A DNA stretch of 64,000 nucleotides. Origin: GCA-002779465 sp964596535 (lineage in GTDB: Bacteria > Desulfobacterota > Desulfobacteria > Desulfobacterales > UBA2156). The translations under genes were made by a program, and so were the position numbers. Position 1 is the first letter of the stretch, and every line of letters begins with the position of its first letter. The notes beneath the pieces were generated by a model, which worked only from the letters and a program-made list of their open reading frames with translations, had not been told where the DNA came from and did not search any database. The DNA lies in NCBI GenBank assembly GCA_964596535.1, contig CAZQUR010000002.1, forward strand, positions 1 to 64,000. Reading direction: 5' to 3'. Shown piece by piece: positions 50,893 to 59,302 of this stretch.

Positions 50893-51444
50893 ATGAACGG
50901 CCACCATCTTATACTGGGAGAACGGGTGGATTTTTTGACCGGGACGGTCCTGAATGACACCCACGATGAGCGGTATCGCCAGGCGCTCGCGCGGCTCCTC
51001 GTGGAGCAAAAAGGGTATCTCAAAAGCGACATCACACCCCGGATTCCCTTGACACTCGAAGCCGGTGAAAATCGGGCGCGGATTTTCATCGATTTCAAAG
51101 TGACGCTTGTAGAAAAAGACGCCATGGTCATCCGCTACGGACCCGGTTCTTTGGTGACCCGGCGGCGTCCGGCCCTGGCGGCGTCCCGGCTCCTTGCCCC
51201 TTACCAGATTCCCGTGGTCGTGGTCACCAACGGTCAAGACGCGGAAATTCTTTACGGAAAAAGCGGGGAAGTCGCGGCCCAGGGACTCGACGCCATTCCC
51301 GACCGGGAGGCGCTGATTCAGTGGATCGCCGGTCACGACTTTGAACCCATCTCCTTCCACCGGACCCGGATGGAGCAACGAATCCTTTATGTTTACGAAG
51401 TGGACGGAAGCTGTCCCTGCGATGATACCATCTGTCGATTGTGA
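50893..51444 (+). CDS. Orphan type I restriction R-subunit N-terminal domain protein (HSDR_N_2-like)
   Basis: This protein of about 183 aa matches the stand-alone HSDR_N_2 pattern: DERYRQALARLLVEQKGYLK, ARIFIDFKVTL and IPVVVVTNGQDAEILYG. The PD-(D/E)xK-like fold is suggested by an acidic residue before IDFKVTL. The C-terminus has a CPCDDTIC motif. No helicase, methylase or specificity subunit is nearby, so it is not part of a restriction system here. The role is unknown. The start is uncertain: ATG 50893 has only GCAGG, and a TTG at 50866 is possible. A deaminase gene follows 7 nt downstream. Confidence 0.7.
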   Translation: MNGHHLILGERVDFLTGTVLNDTHDERYRQALARLLVEQKGYLKSDITPRIPLTLEAGENRARIFIDFKVTLVEKDAMVIRYGPGSLVTRRRPALAASRLLAPYQIPVVVVTNGQDAEILYGKSGEVAAQGLDAIPDREALIQWIAGHDFEPISFHRTRMEQRILYVYEVDGSCPCDDTICRL

Positions 51445-51451
51445 AGCAACC

Positions 51452-51961
51452 ATGGCGTCCGATCGGCACACGGTCTTCATGGAACGGGCGATCAGGGAGG
51501 CCGAATGTGCACTCCTCCGGGGGGAATTTCCCGTGGGATGTGTGATCGTGGCCGGCGATCGTGTGGTGGCTACGGGCTTCCGTCAACGTACGGCAGGCCC
51601 CGGAGCCAGTGAAATTCACCATGCGGAGATCATCGCTCTCAAAGGCCTCGCCCATTCGGGGACCCTTTCCGACCACAGGCCCATGACCCTTTACGCCACC
51701 TTGGAACCCTGCCTCATGTGTTACGGCGCCATCCTGCTCAGCGGGATCCGGGAAATCGTCTATGCGTTTGAAGACGTCATGGGCGGCGGAACCCAGTGTG
51801 ATTTGACCCGGCTGGCGCCGTTGTACCGGATTCGCGCCGTGACCCTCGTCCCTCATGTGCTTCGGGAAAAAAGCCTCTCGCTTTTAAAAGCCTATTTCAA
51901 CAATCCGAAGAACCGATACTGGCGGGAGAGTCTCTTGGCCGGATACACCTTGAACCAGTAG
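51452..51961 (+). CDS. Nucleoside/tRNA-adenosine deaminase (TadA-like)
   Basis: This 169-aa zinc deaminase has the catalytic HAEIIAL (His-Ala-Glu) and the PCLMCYGAILLSGI motif (PCxxC) that binds zinc. In between sits GEFPVGCVIV. TadA enzymes convert A34 of tRNA-Arg to inosine; free-nucleoside deaminases share the fold. PCLMC rather than PCPMC, and CVIV in place of the usual AVIV/AVLV, leave it uncertain whether this is the essential TadA. The start at 51452 lies 7 nt past the preceding stop, so the genes are likely co-transcribed. Confidence 0.78.
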   Translation: MASDRHTVFMERAIREAECALLRGEFPVGCVIVAGDRVVATGFRQRTAGPGASEIHHAEIIALKGLAHSGTLSDHRPMTLYATLEPCLMCYGAILLSGIREIVYAFEDVMGGGTQCDLTRLAPLYRIRAVTLVPHVLREKSLSLLKAYFNNPKNRYWRESLLAGYTLNQ

Positions 51962-52122
51962 GCGAAACGGAATGTCCGTAAAAGAAGACCCCGGGGTTCC
52001 AGATTGCACTTTTTACTTGCATTTCGGAATCTTCTTGTATATCAGCGTCAACAAAACACTGGCGCTCCCGTAGGGAAATCAGGGGAGGAAAAGACGAACC
52101 CATAAGCAGACAGGAGGTGGCA

Positions 52123-52644
52123 ATCGTTAGTCCGAAAAATCAAGACCGGATTCATGTGAATCAATCCATCCGGGCCGCCGAGGTCCGGGTTATCGATCCC
52201 GAGGGAAACCAAATCGGGATCGTTCCCATTTCAAAGGCGTTGAGTGCGGCGGCGGATTTCGGGTTGGACCTGGTGGAGGTCAGTCCCAATGCGAATCCGC
52301 CGGTGTGTAAAATCATGGATTACGGTCGTTACAAATACGAGCAAACGAAAAAGAAACAGGTCGCAAAGAAAAAACAAAGCACCTTCCAGGTCAAGGAGAT
52401 CAAGGTACGCCCCAAGACCGGGGAGCATGATCTCCAGGTCAAGATCGGCCATATACGGAAATTCATTGAAAAAAAGGACAAAGTCAAAGTTTCCGTGTTG
52501 TTCCGGGGGCGGGAAATCACCCTGGCGGAAAAGGGAATGGCGCTTCTGGTGCGGATCGCCCAGGAAGTGGAAGACGTCGCCCAGGTGGAACAGGAACCCA
52601 AATTCGAAGGCCGCATCATCGTCATGGTTCTGACACCCCGATGA
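52123..52644 (+). CDS. infC: Translation initiation factor IF-3
   Basis: This protein of about 173 aa prevents 50S joining and checks the start codon. The N-domain has INQSIRAAEVRVID-like VNQSIRAAEVRVIDPEGNQI. The linker and C-domain include VSPNANPPVCKIMDYGRYKY and KVSVLFRGREITL. There is no ATG. AGGAGG (52112-52117) is followed after 5 nt by ATC at 52123, which fits the rare AUU/AUC-type starts that allow IF-3 to control its own synthesis. The alternative GTG at 52117 overlaps the SD. It heads the infC-rpmI-rplT-pheST group. Confidence 0.93.
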   Translation: MVSPKNQDRIHVNQSIRAAEVRVIDPEGNQIGIVPISKALSAAADFGLDLVEVSPNANPPVCKIMDYGRYKYEQTKKKQVAKKKQSTFQVKEIKVRPKTGEHDLQVKIGHIRKFIEKKDKVKVSVLFRGREITLAEKGMALLVRIAQEVEDVAQVEQEPKFEGRIIVMVLTPR

Positions 52645-52832
52645 TCCATGGGGTTCATGGGATTAAAAAAATGATGTTGCGTATGGGGTGATCTTATTAT
52701 ATGATCGCCCGGGTTTGGATGCAGTTGGCGTGAGCTTGAAAGAAGATGCCATGCTCGCGCCATCGATTTTTATTGTGGTTGTAAAAAATGCCGCCGCTCA
52801 GGGCGGCGATAAAGATGAACGCGGGGGAAAAG

Positions 52833-53030
52833 ATGCCGAAAATCAAGACAAACCGAGCGGCGGCAAAACGGTTCAAAAAGACGGGAACCGGCAAGTTTGC
52901 CTATTCCAAGGCGTATGGCAGCCATATTTTAACCAAGAAAACCCGAAAAAGAAAACGTTCCTTGCGCAAAAGCCGGATTATTTCCGGTTCCGATCAAAAG
53001 GCGATCCGGCTTCTTTTGCCCAACGGATAG
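52833..53030 (+). CDS. rpmI: 50S ribosomal protein L35
   Basis: This 65-aa basic protein starts MPKIKTNRAAAKRFKKTGTG and has the family motif HILTKKTRKRKRSLRKS. The start at 52833 follows GCGGGGGAAAAG. A GCCGCC/GGCGGC hairpin just upstream (about 52790-52807) might take part in leader control by L20. It lies between infC and rplT as in most bacteria. Confidence 0.97.
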   Translation: MPKIKTNRAAAKRFKKTGTGKFAYSKAYGSHILTKKTRKRKRSLRKSRIISGSDQKAIRLLLPNG

Positions 53031-53046
53031 AAAAGAGAGTCCCATC

Positions 53047-53397
53047 ATGAGAGTCAAAAGAGGGTTTAAAGCAAGAAGACGCAGGAAGAAAGTGCTTCAA
53101 CTGGCCAAGGGATACCGGGGCGGCCGGAGCAAATTGTATCGCACGGCGGCCGATTCGGTGGACAAGGCCCTCATGTACGCCTATCGGGATCGGAGGGTCC
53201 GGAAAAGAGATTTCAGACGCCTTTGGATCATTCGGATCAACGCGGCGGCCCGCATGAATCATCTGTCTTACAGCCGATTCATCCAGGGATTGAAGCGCGC
53301 CGGCGTGGCCTTGGACCGGAAGGTCCTGGCGGATCTGGCTGTGTCCGATCCTTCCGGTTTTTCCCGGATCGCCTCTCTGGCGGCGCAGCAGAAATAA
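53047..53397 (+). CDS. rplT: 50S ribosomal protein L20
   Basis: This 116-aa, highly basic protein has the canonical start MRVKRGFKARRRRKKVLQLA, the rRNA-binding AKGYRGGRSKLYRTA, and LWIIRINAAARMN. It assembles early on 23S rRNA and in other bacteria represses its own operon by binding the leader mRNA. It lies 16 nt after rpmI. Confidence 0.98.
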   Translation: MRVKRGFKARRRRKKVLQLAKGYRGGRSKLYRTAADSVDKALMYAYRDRRVRKRDFRRLWIIRINAAARMNHLSYSRFIQGLKRAGVALDRKVLADLAVSDPSGFSRIASLAAQQK

Positions 53398-53517
53398 CGC
53401 GAAAAAACCCGCCCGGACCCGCCGAATCCGCAACTCCCCTCGAAAGCGCATTTTCGGCGCGCACGCCCGGACGCCGCCGCCGTGTAAGTTCGATACATCC
53501 ATTTGCTCGGGAACTTC

Positions 53518-54522
53518 GTGGACACCATTCAAGACATTCAGGAGCAGGCGTTCAAGGAACTGGAAGCCGCATCCGATGCGGACGCCGTCAGGGCCCTGTC
53601 CGTCCGGTATCTGGGCCGGAAAGGGATCGTCACCCAGCTGTTGCGCAGTGTTTCAACGCGTCCGCCGGATGAGCGGGCGTCTTTCGGGAAGCGGGCCAAC
53701 GCCCTGAAAAACCGCTTGAACGCGGCCTTTGAAACGGCCTTGAATCGCCTGGAAGCCTCCCTTGAGGACAGGGAAGACCCCGTCGATGTCACGCTGCCGG
53801 GCCGTATCCCCTCCGTGGGCGCCTTACACCCCATTACCCAGGTGATGGACGAGATCTGCGACATTTTCTCGAAAATGGGGTTTGATGTGGTGGAAGGGCC
53901 CGAGGTGGAGTCCGATTACTACAACTTCGAAGCGTTGAACATTCCCAAAGATCACCCGGCACGGGATATGCAAGATACCTTTTATGTGTCCGACGCCGTG
54001 GTGTTGCGGACCCACACCTCCCCGGTCCAGATCCGCACCATGGAGCATCAGGAACCTCCGGTGCGGGTCATCGTCCCCGGAAAGGTCTTCCGCTGCGATT
54101 CGGACATCACCCATACGCCCATGTTCCATCAGGTGGAGGGGCTTCTGGTGGACGACGGCGTTTCCTTCGGTGACCTGAAAGGCACCCTCACCGCCTTTGT
54201 GCATCAGGTCTTTGATGAAAAGACGGCCCTGCGGTTCCGGCCCAGTTTTTTCCCTTTTACCGAACCGAGCGCCGAGGTGGATATTGTCTGCGTGATGTGC
54301 CGGGGAAAGGGGTGCCGGGTGTGTTCCCATACGGGCTGGCTGGAAATCCTCGGATCCGGAATGGTGCATCCGGCCCTGTTCGAAAAGGTCGGATACGATC
54401 CGGATCGATATACGGGGTTTGCCTTCGGTATGGGGGTGGAGCGGATCGCCATGCTCAAATACGGGATCGACGACATCCGTAAATTTTTCGAAAACGACGC
54501 ACGATTTCTGATGCAGTTTTAG
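53518..54522 (+). CDS. pheS: Phenylalanine-tRNA ligase alpha subunit
   Basis: This protein of about 334 aa has the N-terminal coiled coil (IQEQAFKELEAASDADAVRA, SVRYLGRKGIVTQ). The class II catalytic core includes DDxHPARDMQDTFYV-like KDHPARDMQDTFYV, FRCDSDITHTPMFHQVEGLL (motif 2) and GMGVERIAMLKYGIDDIR (motif 3). A small Cys group, CVMCRGKGCRVC, sits before motif 3. I chose the GTG at 53518 because it aligns with the usual start of PheS; a TTG at 53503 extends it by five residues. Confidence 0.97.
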   Translation: MDTIQDIQEQAFKELEAASDADAVRALSVRYLGRKGIVTQLLRSVSTRPPDERASFGKRANALKNRLNAAFETALNRLEASLEDREDPVDVTLPGRIPSVGALHPITQVMDEICDIFSKMGFDVVEGPEVESDYYNFEALNIPKDHPARDMQDTFYVSDAVVLRTHTSPVQIRTMEHQEPPVRVIVPGKVFRCDSDITHTPMFHQVEGLLVDDGVSFGDLKGTLTAFVHQVFDEKTALRFRPSFFPFTEPSAEVDIVCVMCRGKGCRVCSHTGWLEILGSGMVHPALFEKVGYDPDRYTGFAFGMGVERIAMLKYGIDDIRKFFENDARFLMQF

Positions 54523-54524
54523 CC

Positions 54525-56939
54525 ATGAAGGCCAGCCTGAGTTGGTTGAAAACGTACGTACCCATTCACATGGGCGCTTCGGAACTCGCCGAAGCCCTGA
54601 CCATGGTGGGTCTGGAAGTGGAGTCGGTCGCCGACCGATTCGATTTCATGAAAGATGTCCGGGTGGGCCGGGTGACGCAGGTGCGCCCGCATCCCAATGC
54701 CGAAACGCTCCGGATCTGCGAGGTGGACACGGGGGGCCGAACCTTGACGGTGGTGTGCGGCGCCCCCAATGTCAAATCCGGAATAGTATCCGCGGTGGCT
54801 CTTCCCGGGGCTCGGTTTCCCAATGGCACCGTCCTTCGGGATGCGGCGATCCGGGGGATCGTTTCCGAAGGGATGCTGTGCAGCGAAAAGGAATTGGGAC
54901 TGGGGGACGATGCCTCCGGGATCCTGGAGCTGGCCCCGTCCTTTAAACCCGGAAACGGCCTGGCTGAGGTCCTGCACCTTTCGGATCCGGTCTTGGAGAT
55001 CAGTGTCACACCCAACCGTCCCGATTGTTTGGGACTCATGGGCATCGCCCGGGAGATCGCCGGGATCCAGCGCGTCGGGGTCGCCTATCCGGATGCTGCA
55101 ATCCGGGAGGATGAGGGCCGGATTTCCAACTTCAGTTCCGTGCACATCGAAGCCCCCGATCACTGTCCCCGGTATGCCGCGCGCCTCGTATTCGATGTGA
55201 CCGTGGGGCCTTCCCCGTTTTGGCTCCAGGACCGTCTTTGGTCCGTGGGGTTAAGACCCATCAACAACATCGTGGATATCACGAATTTTATCCTCATGGA
55301 GGCCGGACAGCCCCTCCATGCCTTTGACTACGACCGGCTTGCCGAACACCGGATCGTGGTCAAAACCGCAAGGGAAGGGGATCGGTTTGTCACCCTGGAC
55401 GGAAAAGAACGCCTGTTGGGGGCCGATACCCTGATGATCTGTGACGGTGAAAAAGGGGTGGCCGTCGCCGGGATCATGGGAGGGCTGAATTCGGAAATCT
55501 CGGAGACCACCACCCGGGTATTCATCGAGAGCGCCTATTTCAATCCCGTGAGCATCCGGAGGACCGCCAAACGATTGGGGATTGCCACCGAAGCCTCCCA
55601 CCGGTTCGAGCGGGGAGTGGATCCGGAAGGCGTCCTTTATGCCCTGAACCGTGCGGCCCTGTTGATGGCGGAAACGGTCGGGGGACGCATCATCGACGGG
55701 TGGATCGACGCCCACCCGAAGCCCGTCCCCAAACGGGAAATCAGCGTCAGCCTGTCACGGGCGAACCGGTTATTGGGGACCCGTTTTACTCAGGAAACCG
55801 TTAAAACGCTCCTGGAGTCCATCGAGTTTTCCGCCGTCCCCCGGGACGAAGATCGCCTTCGGGTGTCCGTCCCGAGTTTCCGGGTGGATGTCACACGCCC
55901 CGAGGATATCATGGAAGAGGCGGCCCGATTGGCGGGATATCAGCACATCCCCGTGACCTTTCCTTTTCTTCCGGCGGTCAGAAAGCATTCATGGGGACCG
56001 CTTCAGTTGAGAGGATCCATCCGGCGCTGGCTTGCAGGATTCGGTTTCCTGGAAGCCGTCAACTACAGTTTCATTCATCGACGTTTCGATGACCGTCTGG
56101 GACTCCCGGAGCACGACTTCCGACGCCGGACCGTGGAAATCCTGAATCCCATCTCCGACGAGCAAAGTCGGATGCGGACCACATTGGTCTCGGGCCTTTT
56201 GGGAACCCTCCAAAGGAACCTGGCCCAGCAGATCCGATCCCTGCGGCTTTTCGAAACGGGAAAGGTATACCTTCCCCAAGAGGCGGATCTTTTGCCCCGG
56301 GAGACGGAGATGCTGGCGTTGCTGTGGACCGGACATCGCTTCGAGCCCGGATGGTACGGCAAAGAAACGCCTTGCGATTTTTTCGATATGAAGGGCGCGG
56401 TGGAAGGATTGTTGAAGGCCTTGGGCCGTCGAGAAGTGGAAGCCGCCCCCCTGCCCGCCGATTCCTGTGCATACCTCAAGCCCGGTGTTTCGGCCGCGCT
56501 CCGGATCGACAATCGAAGCGTGGGATGGCTGGGAGAGATGCAACGCCGGGCGTTGGCTCCCTTTGATATCCATCAGCCGGTCTTTGTGGCCGAACTGAAC
56601 CTGGATGCGCTTTTGCCTTTGATTCCCCGATCCAAAAAGGCCGAACCCATCTCCCGGTTTCCCGGCGTGACGCGGGATTTCACCCTGATCGTAGACAAAA
56701 CGGTTCCGGCGGGGGATATTCTCCGATGCGTGGCCGATGCCGGTGAAAAATGGGTTGAAACGGTTCATCTTTTCGATGTATTCAAAAAAGAACCGATACC
56801 CCCGGGAAAAAAGAGCGTTTCCTTTCGGGTGATCTACCGCAGCAGAAAACGGACCCTGGAGGACAAAGAGGTCACCCGGGTGCATCAAAAGATATCGGAG
56901 TTGCTCTTAAAGACCTTTGACGCCGCGCTGCCGGAATGA
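54525..56939 (+). CDS. pheT: Phenylalanine-tRNA ligase beta subunit
   Basis: This 804-aa partner of PheS has an N-terminal SLSWLKTYV segment, the EMAP-like tRNA-binding domain (VGRVTQVRPHPNAETLRICE), and the B3/4 editing domain (RPINNIVDITNFIL). The B5 domain and core follow, and the C-terminal anticodon-binding FDX-ACB domain includes RFPGVTRDFTLIVDKTVPAG. Its length is typical of the family. It starts 2 nt after pheS, so the two subunits are translated together. Confidence 0.97.
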   Translation: MKASLSWLKTYVPIHMGASELAEALTMVGLEVESVADRFDFMKDVRVGRVTQVRPHPNAETLRICEVDTGGRTLTVVCGAPNVKSGIVSAVALPGARFPNGTVLRDAAIRGIVSEGMLCSEKELGLGDDASGILELAPSFKPGNGLAEVLHLSDPVLEISVTPNRPDCLGLMGIAREIAGIQRVGVAYPDAAIREDEGRISNFSSVHIEAPDHCPRYAARLVFDVTVGPSPFWLQDRLWSVGLRPINNIVDITNFILMEAGQPLHAFDYDRLAEHRIVVKTAREGDRFVTLDGKERLLGADTLMICDGEKGVAVAGIMGGLNSEISETTTRVFIESAYFNPVSIRRTAKRLGIATEASHRFERGVDPEGVLYALNRAALLMAETVGGRIIDGWIDAHPKPVPKREISVSLSRANRLLGTRFTQETVKTLLESIEFSAVPRDEDRLRVSVPSFRVDVTRPEDIMEEAARLAGYQHIPVTFPFLPAVRKHSWGPLQLRGSIRRWLAGFGFLEAVNYSFIHRRFDDRLGLPEHDFRRRTVEILNPISDEQSRMRTTLVSGLLGTLQRNLAQQIRSLRLFETGKVYLPQEADLLPRETEMLALLWTGHRFEPGWYGKETPCDFFDMKGAVEGLLKALGRREVEAAPLPADSCAYLKPGVSAALRIDNRSVGWLGEMQRRALAPFDIHQPVFVAELNLDALLPLIPRSKKAEPISRFPGVTRDFTLIVDKTVPAGDILRCVADAGEKWVETVHLFDVFKKEPIPPGKKSVSFRVIYRSRKRTLEDKEVTRVHQKISELLLKTFDAALPE

Positions 56940-56994
56940 TCTTTTACGGAGACGCCTTTCGGATGCCTGCCCGGGGGCGCGGGGGGTGACACGC

Positions 56995-57336
56995 ATGGCA
57001 CTGCCCGATAAACTCTATTTCAAGATCGGGGAAGTCAGCAAAATTGCTGGAGTACCCCCTTATGTCCTGCGGTTCTGGGAGAATGAATTCAAAAAGATCC
57101 ATCCCAAGCGGACCCCCTCCGGCCAGCGCCTCTACCGCAAAAAGGACGTGGAACTGATCCTGACCATCAAGCATCTTTTGTACGGCAAGCAGTTCACCAT
57201 CCGCGGGGCCAACCGGTACCTGAACGCCATGAAAAAAGAAGAACGGGTCGAGGGGAAAGACCCCTCGACCCTGGATGCCGTCAAGGCGGAACTTCGCGAT
57301 ATCCTGTCGATCTTAAGGGAGGATCCCTCCTCTTAG
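56995..57336 (+). CDS. MerR-family transcriptional regulator
   Basis: This 113-aa protein has the MerR winged helix: FKIGEVSKIAGVPPYVLRFW, KKIHPKRTPSGQRLYRKKDV, ILTIKHLLYGKQFTI. A short coiled-coil tail follows and there is no Cys-based metal site. Small MerR-like proteins of this type sit after pheT in many deltaproteobacteria; the target is unknown. I chose the ATG at 56995 (GGGGGG 8 nt upstream). Its stop overlaps the convergent outer-membrane-protein gene's stop by 4 nt. Confidence 0.87.
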   Translation: MALPDKLYFKIGEVSKIAGVPPYVLRFWENEFKKIHPKRTPSGQRLYRKKDVELILTIKHLLYGKQFTIRGANRYLNAMKKEERVEGKDPSTLDAVKAELRDILSILREDPSS

Positions 57337-58334
57337 AAAAACATCCGCAGCCCGATCCCCAGCCGTCCCTTTTCTTCCAGTTCGTCGAATTCATCAAAGG
57401 CCGAACGGCCTTCGATGAAGAGCCCGAAATTCACCCCGGTGGGGTTTTCCGTCAGGAGAACCCCTGCTTCCAGAAGAAGGTCAAACCGAGTGTCGAAACT
57501 GGTGTCCCACAGCCCCACCCCGGTGCCGAGGAAATATTTGGGCGTGGGATAAAAGAAATAGAAGGCATCCGCCAGAAGCGGAGGATTGTCCTCGCATCCT
57601 TCCGCCAGGGGGGCGAAGCCGACCAGCCCGGCCACGGCGTTCTTCGGGTTGAAACGGTGCATGTACCCCACACGGATGGGGAAAAACGTGGCGGGATCAA
57701 TTTGCTTCATGAATCCCACGTCTCCCAGGAAGATCCCTTTTCGGGGCGCAGGGGCCTCCGCTACAGCGGCGGGTGCCGGTGCGGTCTCGGCTTTTGGAGA
57801 CGGCGGGGGTGCCGGTGCGGGTGCGGGAGTCGGCGCCGGAGCGGGCGCCGGCGCGGGTGCCGGGGCCGCCACAGGGACATCGACGATTTTTTGCAGGGCG
57901 ACGTTAAAACAGATGTCCGGAAACACAAAGACATAGTCCCGCCCCTCATGTCGCATGACCATCCGGACCGCATTGAACGGCGCTTTTCCCGCCCACACCA
58001 CGTCATTGAGCACCGTGGGTTTCTTTTGCTTCTTGAACAGCATCCACAAAAACGTCTCTCCGGGCGAAACGGTGACCGCCTCCAGCGTTTCGGTTTCAAG
58101 GGCTTCCATGAAGGGATCGAAAAGATTCACGGCACCGGCTTGAATAAATCCGGACTGGATGTCGGGTTTCAGCTTTTTCACAATCGGTGGAACCTGATCG
58201 GGCTTGATTCCCTGGATCTTGTAAAAAGGGCTTTCCCCGAGTTTTTTGAGTTGCGTGGCGGCGAAAAGGGGTGCGGCTCCCAGGACCAAGGATACCGTTA
58301 AAACCATGGCCGTCAGCTTTATTGCGGACCTCAT
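57333..58334 (-). CDS. Putative outer-membrane/envelope protein with Pro-Ala linker
   Basis: This protein of about 333 aa has a signal peptide (SAIKLTAMVLTVSLVLGAAP, cut near FAA-TQ) and an N-terminal alpha/beta region (FLWMLFKKQKKPTVLNDVVW). A Pro-Ala repeat of about 45 residues (PAPAPAPAPAPAPTPAPAP...) follows. The C-terminal half of about 130 residues has alternating pattern and a terminal aromatic (LGIGLRMFF), as in beta-barrels. The Pro-Ala stretch probably spans the periplasm or peptidoglycan. I do not recognise a family. I use the ATG at 58334 (GGAGG with 6-nt spacing); the ATG at 58337 is adjacent. Two Cys occur (ICFN; EGCEDN). Confidence 0.65.
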   Translation of the reverse strand: MRSAIKLTAMVLTVSLVLGAAPLFAATQLKKLGESPFYKIQGIKPDQVPPIVKKLKPDIQSGFIQAGAVNLFDPFMEALETETLEAVTVSPGETFLWMLFKKQKKPTVLNDVVWAGKAPFNAVRMVMRHEGRDYVFVFPDICFNVALQKIVDVPVAAPAPAPAPAPAPTPAPAPAPPPSPKAETAPAPAAVAEAPAPRKGIFLGDVGFMKQIDPATFFPIRVGYMHRFNPKNAVAGLVGFAPLAEGCEDNPPLLADAFYFFYPTPKYFLGTGVGLWDTSFDTRFDLLLEAGVLLTENPTGVNFGLFIEGRSAFDEFDELEEKGRLGIGLRMFF

Positions 58335-58467
58335 CATTACCCTCCTTTGGCGGTGTTCAAACAGACTCCCTTACTTTATCAACGTTTATCCCCCCCTTTT
58401 GAAAAAGTCAAGGCTCGGTTTGGGAAACAAACCCGTATCGGACATCAAACCGGGCCGCGGAAAATTC

Positions 58468-58496
58468 TTGACAAAAGAAATTGCCTACCATAATAT
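58468..58496 (+). promoter_or_regulatory. Promoter of tRNA-Gly
   Basis: A perfect TTGACA (58468-58473), 17-bp spacer and TAATAT (58491-58496) lie 14 nt before the mature tRNA 5' end. This is a good sigma-70 match at a fitting distance. Confidence 0.75.
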
Positions 58497-58510
58497 ATTC
58501 AATCTTGACA

Positions 58511-58586
58511 GCGGGCATAGCTCAGCTGGTAGAGCACAAGCTTCCCAAGCTTGGGGTCGCGAGTTCGAATCTCGTTGCCCGCTCCA
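58511..58586 (+). tRNA. tRNA-Gly (anticodon CCC)
   Basis: A full cloverleaf is visible: acceptor stem GCGGGCA/TGCCCGC, D arm GCTCAGCTGGTAGAGC, anticodon stem CAAGC/GCTTG with loop TTCCCAA (anticodon CCC, reading GGG), variable GGGTC and T arm GCGAG-TTCGAAT-CTCGT. The discriminator is T and CCA is encoded (58584-58586). It has its own promoter upstream and a terminator downstream. Confidence 0.97.
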
Positions 58587-58715
58587 AGTTTGTCCGTCTT
58601 TTCATGCGGAATGTGAACGTGCTGGATGGATGGGATGCGGACGTGAACTTTTCTGTGGAGTGACGTTCATGGTCGATTGAGGGTTTTCCACAAAAAGATC
58701 TACCCGGATGAAAAG

Positions 58716-58738
58716 AAACGGGCGAAAGCCCGTTTTTT
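58716..58738 (+). terminator. Intrinsic terminator between tRNA-Gly and rimP
   Basis: AAACGGGC, loop GAAA and GCCCGTTT form a perfect stem followed by TTTTTT. It ends the tRNA transcript 25 nt before the rimP start. Confidence 0.88.
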
Positions 58739-58762
58739 GTTTCCATCAGGAGGCGGTAAAGA

Positions 58763-59302
58763 TTGACGCGAAAGCGGATGAAAGGAAGAAAAAAGGACAG
58801 GGCTTCCACGGACCCTTTTTTTTCCGTGGATCGGCTGGAAATTGCAGAAAAGGTTAGAGAGATCGCCGCGCCGCTTTGTGAAAGCGAGGGCATTGAGATC
58901 GTTCACGTGGAATATCAACGGGAACAGACCGGAAAGGTGCTGCGGGTGTATCTGGACAAACCCGGAGGGATTACACTGGAAGATTGCACAAACATCAGTC
59001 GGCAGCTTTCCGATCTTTTGGATGTGTGCTTGGAGACCCGGGGTGCTTATTCCCTGGAGGTTTCCTCTCCCGGACCCAACCGGCCCCTTGGAAAAAGTGA
59101 GGATTTCGAAGCATTTAATGGACATAAGGCTTTCATCCGGTCCGCCCGTCCCATGGACGGCCGGAAAAATTTTAAAGGGATTCTGATGGGTGTCGTTGAA
59201 AACCGGGTGATCCTTAAAGTCGAAGATAAGACCGTAGGGATCCCCCTTGATGAGATCGCCAAGGCGCATCTCATAAGGGAGGATGGAGAACGCACATGTT
59301 GA
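58763..59302 (+). CDS. rimP: Ribosome maturation factor RimP
   Basis: This 179-aa protein is needed for 30S maturation. Conserved blocks are ESEGIEIVHVEYQREQTGKV, LRVYLDKPGGITLEDC and the signature YSLEVSSPGPNRPL. It starts with TTG at 58763, preceded by GGAGG at 9 nt. The extra basic N-terminus (RKRMKGRKKDRA) is a little longer than usual, so an internal start is possible. It overlaps nusA by 7 nt. Confidence 0.95.
   Translation: MTRKRMKGRKKDRASTDPFFSVDRLEIAEKVREIAAPLCESEGIEIVHVEYQREQTGKVLRVYLDKPGGITLEDCTNISRQLSDLLDVCLETRGAYSLEVSSPGPNRPLGKSEDFEAFNGHKAFIRSARPMDGRKNFKGILMGVVENRVILKVEDKTVGIPLDEIAKAHLIREDGERTC

Noticed and set aside
50893..51444. Possible type I restriction-modification system
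   Set aside because: Only an HsdR N-terminal-like domain is present; there is no helicase motor, HsdM or HsdS gene nearby.
57780..57880. Tandem GGCGCCGGTGCG-like repeat considered as a CRISPR or microsatellite
   Set aside because: It is the coding sequence of the Pro-Ala linker; period and variation follow codons and there are no spacers.
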